Positions 22,867-34,520 of a stretch of DNA of 64,000 bases are shown here, in pieces (the first letter of the stretch is position 1; each line of letters starts with the position of its first letter). Under the pieces are notes generated by a model. It had not been told where the DNA came from. It did no database searches and was given only the letters and a program-made list of their open reading frames with translations. Made by a program: the position numbers and the translations under genes. This DNA is from Brugia malayi (Eukaryota > Nematoda > Chromadorea > Rhabditida > Onchocercidae). The stretch is from assembly GCF_000002995.4 (NCBI RefSeq), contig NW_025062290.1:24655-88654 (forward strand). The letters are read 5' to 3'.

Positions 22867-23833
22867 GTGATGTTTTGCGCTTCCTTTCGATAAATAATGA
22901 CAACAGCTGAAAAGATGTGCAAAGCTATTAAATTTGTATATGAAACACCTGATAGAAAAATTGCACAAGTTTGTCTGAGTGGATGCTAAGCAATGTTTTT
23001 ATGTGGGTAAATTTTATCTAGTAGAAAATATGGCTTGGTTATTTTTTGCTGATAGTATGGAGGTCAATACATAGCAAACGACATTTATTGTTGTTGTGGG
23101 AAAAGGATGTCTACGAATTAGAATGTCTGACCACTTTTTATTGTCCACATTGGAGAGAATAATTTTTCATAGTTAGATATCGGTAATAAATCGATTGATT
23201 TTTGGTGCATATTGCATTCTTATCCGAAATCAAAGTATTTCAAAAACTAAAGGAGCTTTCTATCATTAGAAGAACATTTTTTCTACATTTTTCTTAAAAA
23301 ATTGTCTGGAGTTTATTTTTAGGTATTTATGTTTGATCAGCTACACTCTGATCGATTTCATGTTATCTTCGCAAAGCGGAAGAAGTTGCAGTGATTGAGG
23401 AGAGTGATGAAGTATTGCCATCCTTTTTCTATTGTCGTGGAATGCGAATTAGTTCACTTCTGATAAGTTGGATAATTTAATAATTAAATTTAATAATTAA
23501 ATAATTTTTTAATAATTTTCTGATAAGTTGAATAACTGATAAGTTGGATAAAAAAAATAACTTCTGATAATTTTTTTTGTTCTTAAATTTGTGATTATAG
23601 GGTTAGCAAAGAATGACAAGATAATCTTGACTGTTTATTCATAATTTAGCGGTGTATAAATTAAAACCTAAATGAACGCACTCCCTCTATATAATTAGTC
23701 TATAAAGAAATGTGACTGTTAGAATTTATTTTCAAATAATTGTTGTTTGAGTTTTGAATGCTTCGGAATTATAGGTTCAAGTTAAACAAATCTTTAGTAC
23801 TGCATTGATTTTATCCCTTGCTACTGTTTTTAG
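22867..23833 (+). other. Unrecognised DNA with short exon-like pieces
   Basis: Two short open pieces look protein-like: from 22899, TTAEKMCKAIKFVYETPDRK; and 23322-23470, where FDQLHSDRFHVIF and EEVAVIEESDEVLPSFFY lie in two frames separated by a probable one-base shift near 23377. I recognise no family. These may be relics of a decayed gene. Confidence 0.25.
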
Positions 23834-24046
23834 ACCCATGAATTATGTGCTGGTCCAGAAATCATGGAAAACTGTATGCATTCAATTCTACATCTCAAGG
23901 ATCATCGGTTTTTCCCGAATAGTTCAAGAAAGCGCAATGTTTTGAAATTTCTGGAAGGCAGTTATTGCAAAGAAACAGTATCTTTTTTAGTTTATTCCAA
24001 GAATATGTTGATGAGAAAGACTGAGGAGGAAAGCTGTAGTAGATAA
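23834..24046 (+). CDS. Candidate last exon of an unknown gene
   Basis: Begins after a CTGTTTTTAG acceptor and is open for 71 codons to TAG at 24044-24046. The translation includes GPEIMENCMHSILHLKDHRF and SSRKRNVLKFLEGSYCKETV, with four Cys in the exon. It is compositionally protein-like but not recognised. Confidence 0.35.
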   Translation, partial: THELCAGPEIMENCMHSILHLKDHRFFPNSSRKRNVLKFLEGSYCKETVSFLVYSKNMLMRKTEEESCSR

Positions 24047-24195
24047 AGTCAGTAGTTGTGCGGGTTAGGACTTTTAAAATTTTTGAGATGTATTTAATGA
24101 TGATCATATACTGTTATAGTGATATTTCTTCTGTGGAAAATTTGTGAGTGATTATTTGAAATGTTTAAGTTCATCGAATAGTAGTGATGCATCGA

Positions 24196-24465
24196 TGAAT
24201 GATTGCTATCAGTGGTCCTAGGAATGGACACACAACTTCATCGTCGGTGAAGATTATGGAGCCACGAGCAGTGCTGAAAGCAGAAGAACATTCAGAAGGA
24301 CTCACACTGCGATCTGTGCATGCTATCGCTCAGCAACAGAAAGACAGTGTTTCTCATAAGCATTCACTGCAACTTATTTTCTTCATTTTTTTTTTTAAAG
24401 GAATACATCTTCTAAAGTATGATGGTATTAGAAGTTGTAACATAGAGTCTTTTTCTGTTGTTTAA
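24196..24465 (+). other. Possible coding remnant, unknown
   Basis: An open stretch encodes SGPRNGHTTSSSVKIMEPRA and EEHSEGLTLRSVHAIAQQQK before a T-rich tract. There is no clear start, acceptor or family. It may be an exon of the neighbouring unknown gene. Confidence 0.25.
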
Positions 24466-25180
24466 AAATAGTGAAAGTCCATTTTTTTTTACTTTTCTTT
24501 TGGAATGTTTGCAATAAAATTTAGTTAGATCTGCATTCTCGTGAAAACAATTTTTTTTCATGTAGTGATAATATTTTTTAAACAACAATAATGATAATAT
24601 TTTTTAAGGATAATAGTTGCCACCAGAGAGCTTGAATTGCTTTTTTTTTTTTTTTTTTTTTTTGAAAATTCTTGGTTTATCTTTTGTATGTCCAGCTATA
24701 TTTCATGTAAGGTTTTCTTTATGGATAGCTGTAAATGGTATATAATGAATTTTGGATAATAAAACTAACCGATTTTCATTGGAATACTTCTCAGTATTCC
24801 GCTGAGAATAATTCGACTCTTTTCCCATATTTTCTGTTGTTCAATTGCTGGGCTTACAATTTTTTGTTTCCGACTTGCCATTTTGATTTGAAACTCATTT
24901 GCGTTGTTTATTACTTCCTTCCGTTATATTAATTTGCTTAATTTCTCATTGTCATACCTTATAAAAATTTCTTGTTAATAATTGATGTCATTTAGTTTCT
25001 AAGGTTGAATCAGGATGGCTGACTAAATCCTTTATTGGATAATACAATGCAGGAAAGAGTTAATATCCTTGCATGTGAGTTAATAATAATTTAAACGACT
25101 GTTTTCTAAACTTTAGCTTTTGCAGATATTTGTAAACCTTATTTTTGTTATCACAACTTATTAGTACAACATGGAGTTTT
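24466..25180. other. AT-rich spacer, nothing recognised
   Basis: T-rich tracts, including a long T run near 24640-24663. No coding feature seen. Confidence 0.5.
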
Positions 25181-25257
25181 ATTTGTGTATTTTAACTCAT
25201 TTCACATTTGTTTCATGTTCTTTATGGAAAATTCATGTATTTCTTTTCATTTTACCA

Positions 25258-25727
25258 TGCCTCCCTTGACATTAAAACATTTTATAAGGCATTATACTAC
25301 CGCTACTAATGTAAAAACTCGTCCCCAAACTTTGCCACGATTGCAACCGATTTCCCCAGTCCTAATTGATGTGTCCAATTACAATAGTTTCTTTGCAGCC
25401 ATTGTCGAAAGGAATTATGGGAAACGTGACACTACAATGCTCGAGTGCAGTTGAGACAATTCATGCCTGCTCACTTAATTCCATTATCGATGAATAATAT
25501 CGACCATACAACAAGAACGAACTTTATTTCATATTTTATTAGCAAAAAGAAAAGAACGATCCCATCAAACATTTCTCGAAATTGGATTAATTTGGATTAT
25601 ATTGAAAGCTATTTTAAAATGCGGCTGGGCAACTAAGGCAAAATCAACTAGGAAACTGGCGAAAGCTCTGGAACATTCCAGAGACTTTTCGGATTTAAGA
25701 ATACGAGGAGTGGTGAGAAAGAGATCA
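25258..25727 (+). pseudogene. Candidate decayed gene, unknown product
   Basis: From ATG 25258 the frame is open to TGA 25452-25454, starting MPPLTLKHFIRHYTTATNVK. This N-terminus is basic, hydroxyl-rich and acid-free, resembling a mitochondrial targeting sequence. Further coding-like stretches lie in other frames: one up to TAA about 25496, and one from about 25505 to TGA 25725-25727 with FLEIGLIWIILKAILKCGWA and EHSRDFSDLRIRGVVRKR. Multiple frame changes suggest a pseudogene or unrecognised small introns. Confidence 0.3.
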
Positions 25728-26324
25728 CCGTGAATCTGCATATACTGCATAATTGCAATAATAAAATAATCATGTAATGAAGAAAAAAACAAACTCGAAA
25801 ACACAAAAAAGCACTGCAAGCAAAAAATGCTTTAAAATCAAATGACAGCAACTGTATGCTAGAGAATTTGCAGCTGGAAAATACATTATTGTTTCTTAAA
25901 ATTAATCAGAAAAGAATTTGCTGTAAGTGGAATGAATATTACATCAAAAATGCAATAGGATTAATTTTTTTTCACAATTTCCTTGAACTATGAAACACAC
26001 TGTCTTTGGAATACTATAAATAGCAATTGTAAAACAAACAAAACAATCGAAAAACACACATACAAATGGAACTCTAATACGTCTTAATTTGGAAAGAATG
26101 ACTTTGTTCTGATGGTAACCAGTGCGATAAATTTACGAAAAAGAGAAAAAACAACCAATAAAACTTATTGCATAACAACTAGTTAAAACAGCAAAAAAAA
26201 AAAAAAAAAAATGCACATGAATGATATAAGTGGTAAAATTTCTTCCTCTTACATTTACTAAAATTTCGAGGTTGATTCTTTAAACAAGTTCCATTATTTG
26301 ATCATAATAACTCTAACGCACGTC

Positions 26325-29300
26325 TTAATCACTTCCATTTACTACCTGTCCTGGATGGCCCCTGCCTGAAATATATATATTATATTAGCCATGTTTGATT
26401 AAAACGACTCCTGATTCTGGCAATCCAGATCTATATCATCTAAAGCTAGTGAAGAAATGTCAGTGAAGAACGTGAAAACTAATTTAAAACAAAATCCGGA
26501 GCTGATAAACTTCAACACTATATACTTATGATCACTTTCGCTATTCTCAATAACCAAGGCCTTTTGAACACTTTCCAAACAATCGGCATGATCCTTAGTT
26601 TCACAGTTAAACTGACTTCATCTACGAAGTTCATTCTATTTCTCACAGTGATAGCTCGACTTGAAATAAGACACAATGTCTAGAATATATTTTTGCAAAG
26701 TGCAATAAAACAACCTCCGCGTCGAAGGCCACCACGTATATGACCAGAGCCAATACGGCGAGCATCTCGTTCTACGTTTTCTTCTTTTTCGTCTCCTTTT
26801 TCATCATCCAACGGACGACGTCGATCATCCTGATCTCCACCACCTGCAGTTAGACGTTTTTAAGTATCAAGAACAAATTTTAGAAATTGAGAATTCCCAA
26901 AAGTATCCCATCATGCATCCCATTCCTTAGGAAACTCAGAAAATGTTTGTAAAATATACCCCTATTTTGACGAAAGCCACTACGAAAAGAACCACCGCGT
27001 CCACGTCCTCTGTAAGGCGCACCACGTCCACCTCCAAAATTTCCCCCTTCATAGCCAGCGCGTTCAAAACGATAGCTAAAAGAAATGACATTGAATTTTT
27101 TTTTGCCAAGTAGATAACAGAATTAATTTGAAGTCAAGTAAAGAGCATCCCTCACAGAGGCAAAAAATTATGCTTATTGTTCTGTAATTTGTTGCCAAGA
27201 TAAACCAGTTCCATTCTTACCTGTTTCACCTCCCAAATATCCCATTTACATGCAAAAATTCTCCGTTTGAAACAACTTTAATTTCACAACTCACATAATA
27301 AATAGGAAAAAGCAATACACCAAATTTTGCCAACATTCACACAAGTTTGCAAAATTTGAGACTGAAATATGCAAATTCTCAATCCTAAATTAAAAAAATT
27401 CCTAAATTAAATTAATCAGAAGCTGCAATCAAATTTTTTCAGCTGTGCTTCATCAAATTCTAAATTACCCATTGCCATTTATTCCAGCGGGAGGAGGAGT
27501 CGACCTGGAATAGAGTTGTCGTTGCATCTCATCTACATTCAATCGCATTTCCTCCATTTCTTTCAAATGGCGCAAATGATATTCGATCAACAGATTTGCC
27601 ATGGAAATTGCGTCTTTTGTACCCGTAAAAACAAATGGCACTGGTTCATCAGGCTAAATGAAAGTACTAACTTGAACAATAAATAAAAGTAAATTCAGAT
27701 AAACTTTCTAATTTAGAAAGAATAAAATAAAAAAAAAAAAAAACAAAAACGATCTTACATTCTCATCAACTCGATTTTGATCATCACCACCTTCAATCTG
27801 CACGCGTACAACACCTGATTTATCCACGATATCCTAAACAATCAATGAACATAATATGATATCGAATACAGTCTGAGCTCACACACTATTTTCTATGTAG
27901 AAATCTGAAGTCACCTGAATCGTTTTACCCGATTTACCGATCACTTTGCCAACCATTCCACGTGGTACCTCGAACGACTCCACTGCATATTCCAATTGTG
28001 AACGTGCTGCAGCTGCGGCTTCAGCATTTTGGGCAAATACCTACAAGTTTTTCAGAATTTTCTTAATAGATATAATTTAATATCACGAAAGATAGCCTAT
28101 CCAAATATTGCTATAAACTGATATAAGTCATAAACCACTTGATGCTTAAGTTATTGCTAACCTTGAAAAGTACTGGTGTATGACCATCGTTATTTTCCAC
28201 GAGCTGTATATCTTCGACCCCATCAATGTTTCGTGCGCTTTGAATATTAGCTCCATGTGACCCTATCGCAAGACCCATTAAGTTGAAAGGTACCGTAAAT
28301 TCTTCCATATGAGCCGACGTATGCATTGATGTGTTCTCTAACAAACGAGCAGCTTCCTGAATTTATGTACCATAAAAAAGAAAAATAGGTCCTTTTTTGT
28401 TACTTTCCCTTCTCCGTATGCATAATATAAACAAATAAATTATCATCAGCACTTTTTTAACGATTTCATGAATGACTTACGCTGTTTGCACTAACAAATG
28501 ATGCATGAATTACTGAAACGTGTGTGACACCAAACTTTACTTAATCTCACCAAAAAGCTACTAGTAAATAGAGGAAGAAAAATTGAGAAGCTTCTTAAAT
28601 AAACCTCTTGGCGTTGCAAAAGTTGCATCTTCTGTCGAGAATCCTTGAAGTACATGTCAGAAAGAATCGTTGCACGTTTTACTGCTTGCTCTTCAAATGT
28701 CTAAAAACAATGTAAACTTCTAAAAGTCACTGGTTCCGCTGTTACAAAAATCTACCCGATCATTTGCTAACCATACTCCATCAGTTTGCACAACATGATA
28801 CTTATCGAAAATGATTCTTTCTAAATATTATTGAAAAAATCTTATTAATGAGAAAATTTTGTTACTACGACCGTTATGTATAAAAACAACTGACGGAGAG
28901 AAGAAGATTTCCATTTTCCTCGTCGTATTCGACAAATACACTTTTGACAGTGGCTGCGAAATCAGCATATGACTCAGGTCGTTTGAAATATGCCCGGAGA
29001 TCTTCAGGTACAGTGATTTTAGCATGTTTGAATTGACTTTTTTTTAGTGGAGTACATTTGACCAGCAACGTACGTATATGTTCTAGTGAAACAATATCCA
29101 TATGGTGCGGCCCTTCAACGCTTTCAATTGCCGCTAAATCCCCCTACAAATTATCATATGTTTATGTATGAAGAAAAACAACTCAGTCCCAAAAACATTC
29201 TAACTAATAAAATCTACTGAAATTTCGTTTCAAACAGATTATTATACACAAGTGGTGGAAAAAAAAATCCTCGACCATCGCTGGGGAATTTCAAGGAATC

Positions 29301-30419
29301 ATTTAAAAATGCTGAAACTGATTTAACGAAGCCATACGCACATCTTGTCAGTGTGCTCAACAACATGTACAAATACAGCATAATCGTGATGAACCTTGAT
29401 GAAATCAAGCATTTATAATCAGATTTTTGGTGGATGAGTTCGAATCATGTCAGCTATCATTTGGCACAAATCTCTGTCAATTATTGCTCTAGTTTTTTGT
29501 TCGAACAAGTGGAAACTTGAACAATCCAATAATTTATTTCGCGATAGCAAGACAAGCAAAACAAGACTTTTACCTTTAATTCTTTGATTTTGGCTATCTG
29601 CCAACCGAAGACAGCATCATCCTCCTGTTTCATCAGTGCTTCAACAGTATCACCCACTTTTAATGTCTCAGCTTTTCCGGAACGTGGTGGCAAGCGACAA
29701 TCATCAAATTTCACCTAAATTTTATTGGAATTCAATATCATTTTCTTTTTCAACAAAAAACAATTTCTAAAATCCAGCAGACAATCAGCCATTTAACACC
29801 AGTGAATATATAAACAAAAATGAACTAAACCTCCTCAATTTTCGCATCGTTCCCATAACTCACAATGACAGTATCTGTCTTGATAGATTTCACGAAAGCC
29901 TGCAAAAAACCAAAGCTTAGAGTTATTTAAATTATTGTTAAAATCAAGACACTAAATCTTCTTTACACCAATTAATAAAGGACCAGCACTATCCCTTCTT
30001 CATCACAATCATCTTAATTCATCATCTTCGCTAATAGATGGCATCAGTCAATTACTGACAATGTGAAATTCCTACAGGGTATGATAATAAAAAATTGAGT
30101 AGCTTAATATAATGAGAGGAAGTAATAAATAAACGCAAATAAGTATCAAATCACCAAAAGATAACTACAACCAAGTGAACATCAAAAAGCATGGAAAAAA
30201 AAATTTGCTATTTGCTAAAAATGTATTTTTCAGCAAAAAACTCGATTAATTTTATCATTCTAAATTCACTATATATCACTTACAGCTAATCATATGAGAA
30301 TCTTTAACAAAACATAGCTGATCTTAATCACTGCTCATTCCATCATAACATAATTCATCAATAAATCAAATACTAACCTTGTAAAACAATCCGTTGTCTT
30401 GTCGTACCTCAATTTCCAT
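26325..30419 (-). CDS. FMR1: FMR1/FXR-family RNA-binding protein, 12 exons
   Basis: Cytoplasmic and ribosome-associated RNA-binding regulator of translation. Exons (minus strand): 30419-30378, 29899-29831, 29714-29574, 29143-28895, 28700-28605, 28356-28162, 28040-27915, 27833-27759, 27653-27469, 27075-26960, 26843-26715, 26365-26325. All junctions are GT/AG and all phases fit, giving 1464 nt (487 residues plus stop). Domains: paired Tudor/Agenet N-terminus (EVRQDNGLFYKAFVKS; GDTVEALMK), KH1 (GLAIGSHGANIQSARN), KH2 (GMVGKVIGKSGKTIQD, with the intact GxxG loop), and an Arg/Gly-rich C-terminus with RGG boxes (GGGRGAPYRGRGRGG, LRRGGRGHPG). Vertebrate FMR1 is longer (about 630 residues), with the difference mainly in the C-terminal tail. 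FMR1 versus FXR1/2 cannot be separated here, since invertebrates usually have a single gene. The reading is free of lesions, unlike its neighbours. Confidence 0.93.
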
Positions 30420-31240
30420 TTTTACTGAAATCAGCGAACTAATCTCAGCTCTTATACACGATTCTCACTCTTCTTCACTTCAATTTATTTAATTAATCAA
30501 TTTGTTCTCGACCAACACCTATCAATCTGTTTAGCAGGTGGTATATCCTCCACCGTTTTTTTTTTTTCCAAATCCGATAAGTCCAAATCCGGTAGAAATG
30601 CAAAAAAAAAAACGAGCCGAAGCTCAACGACAACGATCCAACCGCTTTCTATCTGCTCTCCTCGCAGCAAATGCTCCGTCCTATCATTCATTACGTCCTT
30701 TCAGAATGCAGACAGAGTAATATGCAAACACGATAAGACATATAAACATAAACGCATGTGCAGGCATAAAAAGATATGCATGGATACTATGCATGATAAC
30801 ATATGAAACGGAGAGAGAGAGGTGCAGACAAAATGCACTTCATTCTCCGTCACTACAGCACTCAATCGATTAATGGACAAGCCGCCAACAAGTACATCGT
30901 TTTGACATCGACCGTGTACATCGGGAGCAACCGGGAGTTTAGTCGATTTGGGGATATCGCTGGGGAGGTCATCTGGGGTTGGTTTACGGTGGTCTGAGTC
31001 ATCATATGCCAACTATTATAGTCATTAACTATCACTGACCCATTAATTTCATAATTTGCTTCTATCTATTGTTTCGTAAGGATGAACCGTTCTGACTACA
31101 AACACTGCAAGATGATTTCATTCCCAGAAGAATGTGTATGTGGTAGATGAAATGCGTAAAATGGTTTCTGTGATATTACGCTATGTCTCAGTTGCGTAAA
31201 ATTTTAGCGACGAATTTGGGATAGATCGTTTAAGTGTTGA
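30420..31240. promoter_or_regulatory. Divergent intergenic region between FMR1 and the SYF2 relic
   Basis: About 0.8 kb separates the FMR1 start (minus) from the first SYF2-like coding sequence (plus), so any promoter would be shared or back-to-back. Overlapping open stretches exist on both strands at 30701-31012 (minus, ATG at 31012, translating to HRKPTPDDLPSDIPKSTKL) and 30803-30997 (plus). The minus one has protein-like composition and could be a small first exon, but I recognise neither. Confidence 0.4.
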
Positions 31241-31284
31241 TGATGTTGAATAAAATACGGTAGTTTAAGGAATTTTGTCATCTC

Positions 31285-33157
31285 GATAGCGTTAGCGGAA
31301 TCATTTGCTTCTGTTTCGAAACTTCCATCGAAAGATTCTCTCAAAGAGAAATTCAGAATTTTGCATCATAAGTTGAAGATTGGAAGTTGAAGACTGGTAT
31401 TTGCTATAATAACAGAATATCAATTGAACTTTATCAAATAGTGACCAACCAACCTTAACAAAATGAATGTAAAATAACCGGATTGCCTAAAGTTTCCCAG
31501 AAAAAATAGAAAAATCAGTGTTTCATTTTTTAGCAGGAGTCTTGTAAATTAAAAAATCAATAAGTAGTGGAAGAGGACCTCAAATTGCCGAAAAATTACG
31601 ATTTAAAACGAAAACGTCAAAAATGGGAGCATAAGGAGATGGAGTTGAAAAAGGTTAGATTGCTCTCTCCAGACAACAGTTTTTGTTAATAACAACAATT
31701 ATATCGCTATATTAATGAGCTGTAAGGGAACGAAATGTGCAAGCTATAGAATTAATCGGAATCCAAACAGCATAGTCACTATTTCTTGCTAATTCGTTCC
31801 ATTTCACGTGAGTTTGCACCAGAAATGTGAGAAGTTATTGCTGAAGTTAGTCAGAATTTGTAACTGACAGTGTTGGTCTTGTTAATAATGTCTCCTGGCT
31901 ACCTTCTTATCGATTAATGTTTCGCTGTAGAAATTTCTTTTCAGGCTGGTGAGGAGCGGGGAGAAAATTATGGAAGGTTAAAAGCTCTAAAAACCCAGGC
32001 AGATTTGATCGCGCGCAAAAAGGCAATCAAGAGAAAGAAGAAGCCAGACAGAGGCTTTTGTGGTGGTTTTTTTCCTAGAATGGGGAAGTTGTAATTTTTA
32101 TTGGTAGTAAAGTTACTGACCGATTCGCAATATCTACAAAGAAGTTCATAAACGATGATTTTTTTCTAACATTTGTAAGACATGGAACTTAATATGTCTT
32201 TGTTTGCTAAGCTGGTTGTTGAAATTTAAAGATTATTGAAATGAATATTCCAGATTACGAAGCAATGACTTTACGTCAGTATCAAAGATTGTCTGGAAAT
32301 ATTAAACCTGACATAAAAGCTTATGAAAAAATGAGAGAAGTTATGTAAGTGTTTTTTCTTAGTATTATTTTGATTAAACACTGTTTTTTGGTTGTATCTC
32401 TTGTACCAATTATCATTGAAAAATGGCGAGAGAATTGATTATAATAGCAAAATAATGGAATCAATAAACTGTTTGAGTAGTTATATTTAGGTATTATTTT
32501 AAAGAATGAAAAGCGGAATTAACCATTTATTTTTCTGTTCAAAAACAACATTAAGACTTTAGTGGTACTAACGAATTTTATCCTGGAGTAGACACACTCA
32601 TTTATGGAACTCATTATCCAACCAATGCTTCTTAAATAGGCTAGCAGAAGAATCAAAGCACAGAAAGTGAATTTTTTTTTTTTTTTTTTGTTTGTTTTTA
32701 ATCTTAATCTGTCAATTGACGTTTTTAGTTTGAATGAGTTGTACGCTCTCAAAAATGTATAAATGTAGTATATATTATCAGTGGAGTAATGATGTTATGA
32801 AATCTTAAGTTTGTAGTAAACAGTTATATAAATGAGTTTTAAACAGTTATATAAATGAGTATATAAATGAGTTAAAAAAAATTTAACTTGTCACCGATTT
32901 GTCCAGCGTCACATACTAAGTGATGACGCAATTTTGACCATACTTGTTTATTCTTCAGAGAAAAGAAACACGATCAATACCATCGTCGGCGAATGTTCGA
33001 TCCAGATTCACCAATTGATTATATTAGTGGAAGGAACCGTAAATTCAGTCAAAAGTTGGATCGTTTTTACGATAGGTATACAGAAGATCTTAAGAGTGAT
33101 CTTGAAAGAAGAACTGCTATATTAAAAAGTTTTAAAAAGTTTTTTCAATTCTGTTAA
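31285..33157 (+). pseudogene. SYF2: SYF2 (pre-mRNA splicing factor) gene, disabled copy
   Basis: SYF2 (p29/GCIP-interacting) is a spliceosomal NineTeen-complex-associated protein of the nucleus. Exon-like pieces: about 31285-31375 (KEKFRILHHK, matching the KFRELH region), 31534-31653 (VVEEDLKLPKNYDLKRKR), 31945-32062 (ERGENYGRLKALKTQADL), 32254-32344 (EAMTLRQYQRLSGNIKPDI), 32563-32666 (EFYPGVDTLIYGTHYPTN) and 32959-33157 ([21 protein letters not shown] at 33155). Introns and splice sites remain. Disabling changes: TAA at 31561-31563 where family members have Glu before VVEED, a one-base loss near 32632 in the fifth piece, and no in-frame ATG for the first piece. The intact neighbour FMR1 argues against general sequencing error. 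Presumably a working copy lies elsewhere. Confidence 0.8.
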
Positions 33158-34160
33158 TTCAGAATTTTTTGTGATGCGGTTTTCAAAAAACAATTTGAAA
33201 CACTGCGCTTCATTTGTATCATTCTAATTTGTTGCACACAGTTTTTGCTTCTTGATAATAGAAGAAGGTTTTTTCTTGTTATTTGTTCAAATTGGGTATT
33301 AATAATATACCTCATCTGGATCATTTTTATGTCGAAATCTTAAATGCAAAATTTAAGATTGGTAGAATTCATTTATTGTGGTAAAATTCAATTATCGTTT
33401 TTTATGTCAGAGGTACAGCAAATAAACAGTGAATATATGATCTCTCTTCGTTATTCGTTATTTAGTGATTGTAATTCAATGATCGCTTTTTACTGCTTTG
33501 GTTTTTATGAAATATCGAAGAACCAAATCGAACTCTGAATATAATGTAGATTTCTTCACTGAACTGGGTTGTAAATTGCATATAGGGTTCATTGGCATAT
33601 AACCAAATCATTTAGTAGGGTCAGGGAAATGTAAATTTATGATGCTACCAAAGTTTTATCGCAAAAAGTTTGTGATTACTAAGAAAAGAATTTTTCTTGG
33701 CTTGCTAATTGTTTTGTTAGAATTAAGTCATAAGGAGTGTATGATTTTAATAAGATTTGAAGACTGTCTTTGAATTATATCTGTTACAACAATGTAAGAT
33801 TATTGGATGGAACTGAATGTGTTCCACACGACATAATTTCCAAATTCATTGCATAATGCTTTTAACAATGAAGTAACTGTCGTGTAGAAAATTTCTTGCT
33901 AAATAATTTTATAAAAAATTTCTTGCAGTTATTAAATGATTAACGTTCAATGCATCTTCACAAGCTTAAGCATCCTAAAATCTAAGATTAATCTAGATCT
34001 TTTTTGAAGTCATGCAGTTTTCAGGAAAACCTAGATGTTTTCATGATTTTTTTCTAGTATTTTCGCTTGATTTTAAGTTGCTTCTCAAGAATTTATGTTG
34101 GAATTTATCAAACAAATATGCGTCAACTTGTGTAAAACAGTTCCTTTAAATTATAATAAT
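33158..34160. other. AT-rich spacer, nothing recognised
   Basis: No exon with convincing splice sites or motif was seen on either strand. Confidence 0.5.
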
Positions 34161-34161
34161 T

Positions 34162-34520
34162 AATGAGTGATAATTCACAAGAACTTGTTCGGGTCCGCGT
34201 GCTCTATCAAATATTCAAACCTGATGTTGTATAGAAATTCAACTTATGAAACTGGATATTTTGTTAATAGTTTGAGATCTAATGAATAGTCCTATCGGGA
34301 ACATATAACTTTGGAGTCCTGTTGGCTTGCTGAAATATTGGATGGATCTACGCGATCACAGATTGCTATTTTGGTCGAAGATTTACAATGAGATACAAAA
34401 TTTATCAGCGATATGAATTTAAGAAATGGAATTTTTTGCGTTATATTATGTGCTGCAACGCAAATAATAAAACAATTACCGAAATTAGTCAGTGTTAATT
34501 ATGATGGAAGGATTTGAATC
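34162..34520 (+). pseudogene. Possible decayed coding sequence
   Basis: ATG 34162 opens a short protein-like stretch (SDNSQELVRVRVLYQIFKPD). About 34285-34500 reads as REHITLESCWLAEILDGSTR and later LRNGIFCVILCAATQIIKQL, with stops in between. No family recognised. It may be a relic or chance. Confidence 0.25.

Noticed and set aside
29214..29604. Extra FMR1 exon suggested by open frames in intron 3
   Set aside because: The exon at 29143-28895 continues the Tudor domain directly and in phase. The intron frames do not match the family.
30803..30997. Plus-strand open frame upstream of SYF2 as its first exon
   Set aside because: The translation does not resemble the SYF2 N-terminus. The KFRILHH piece at about 31340-31370 does.
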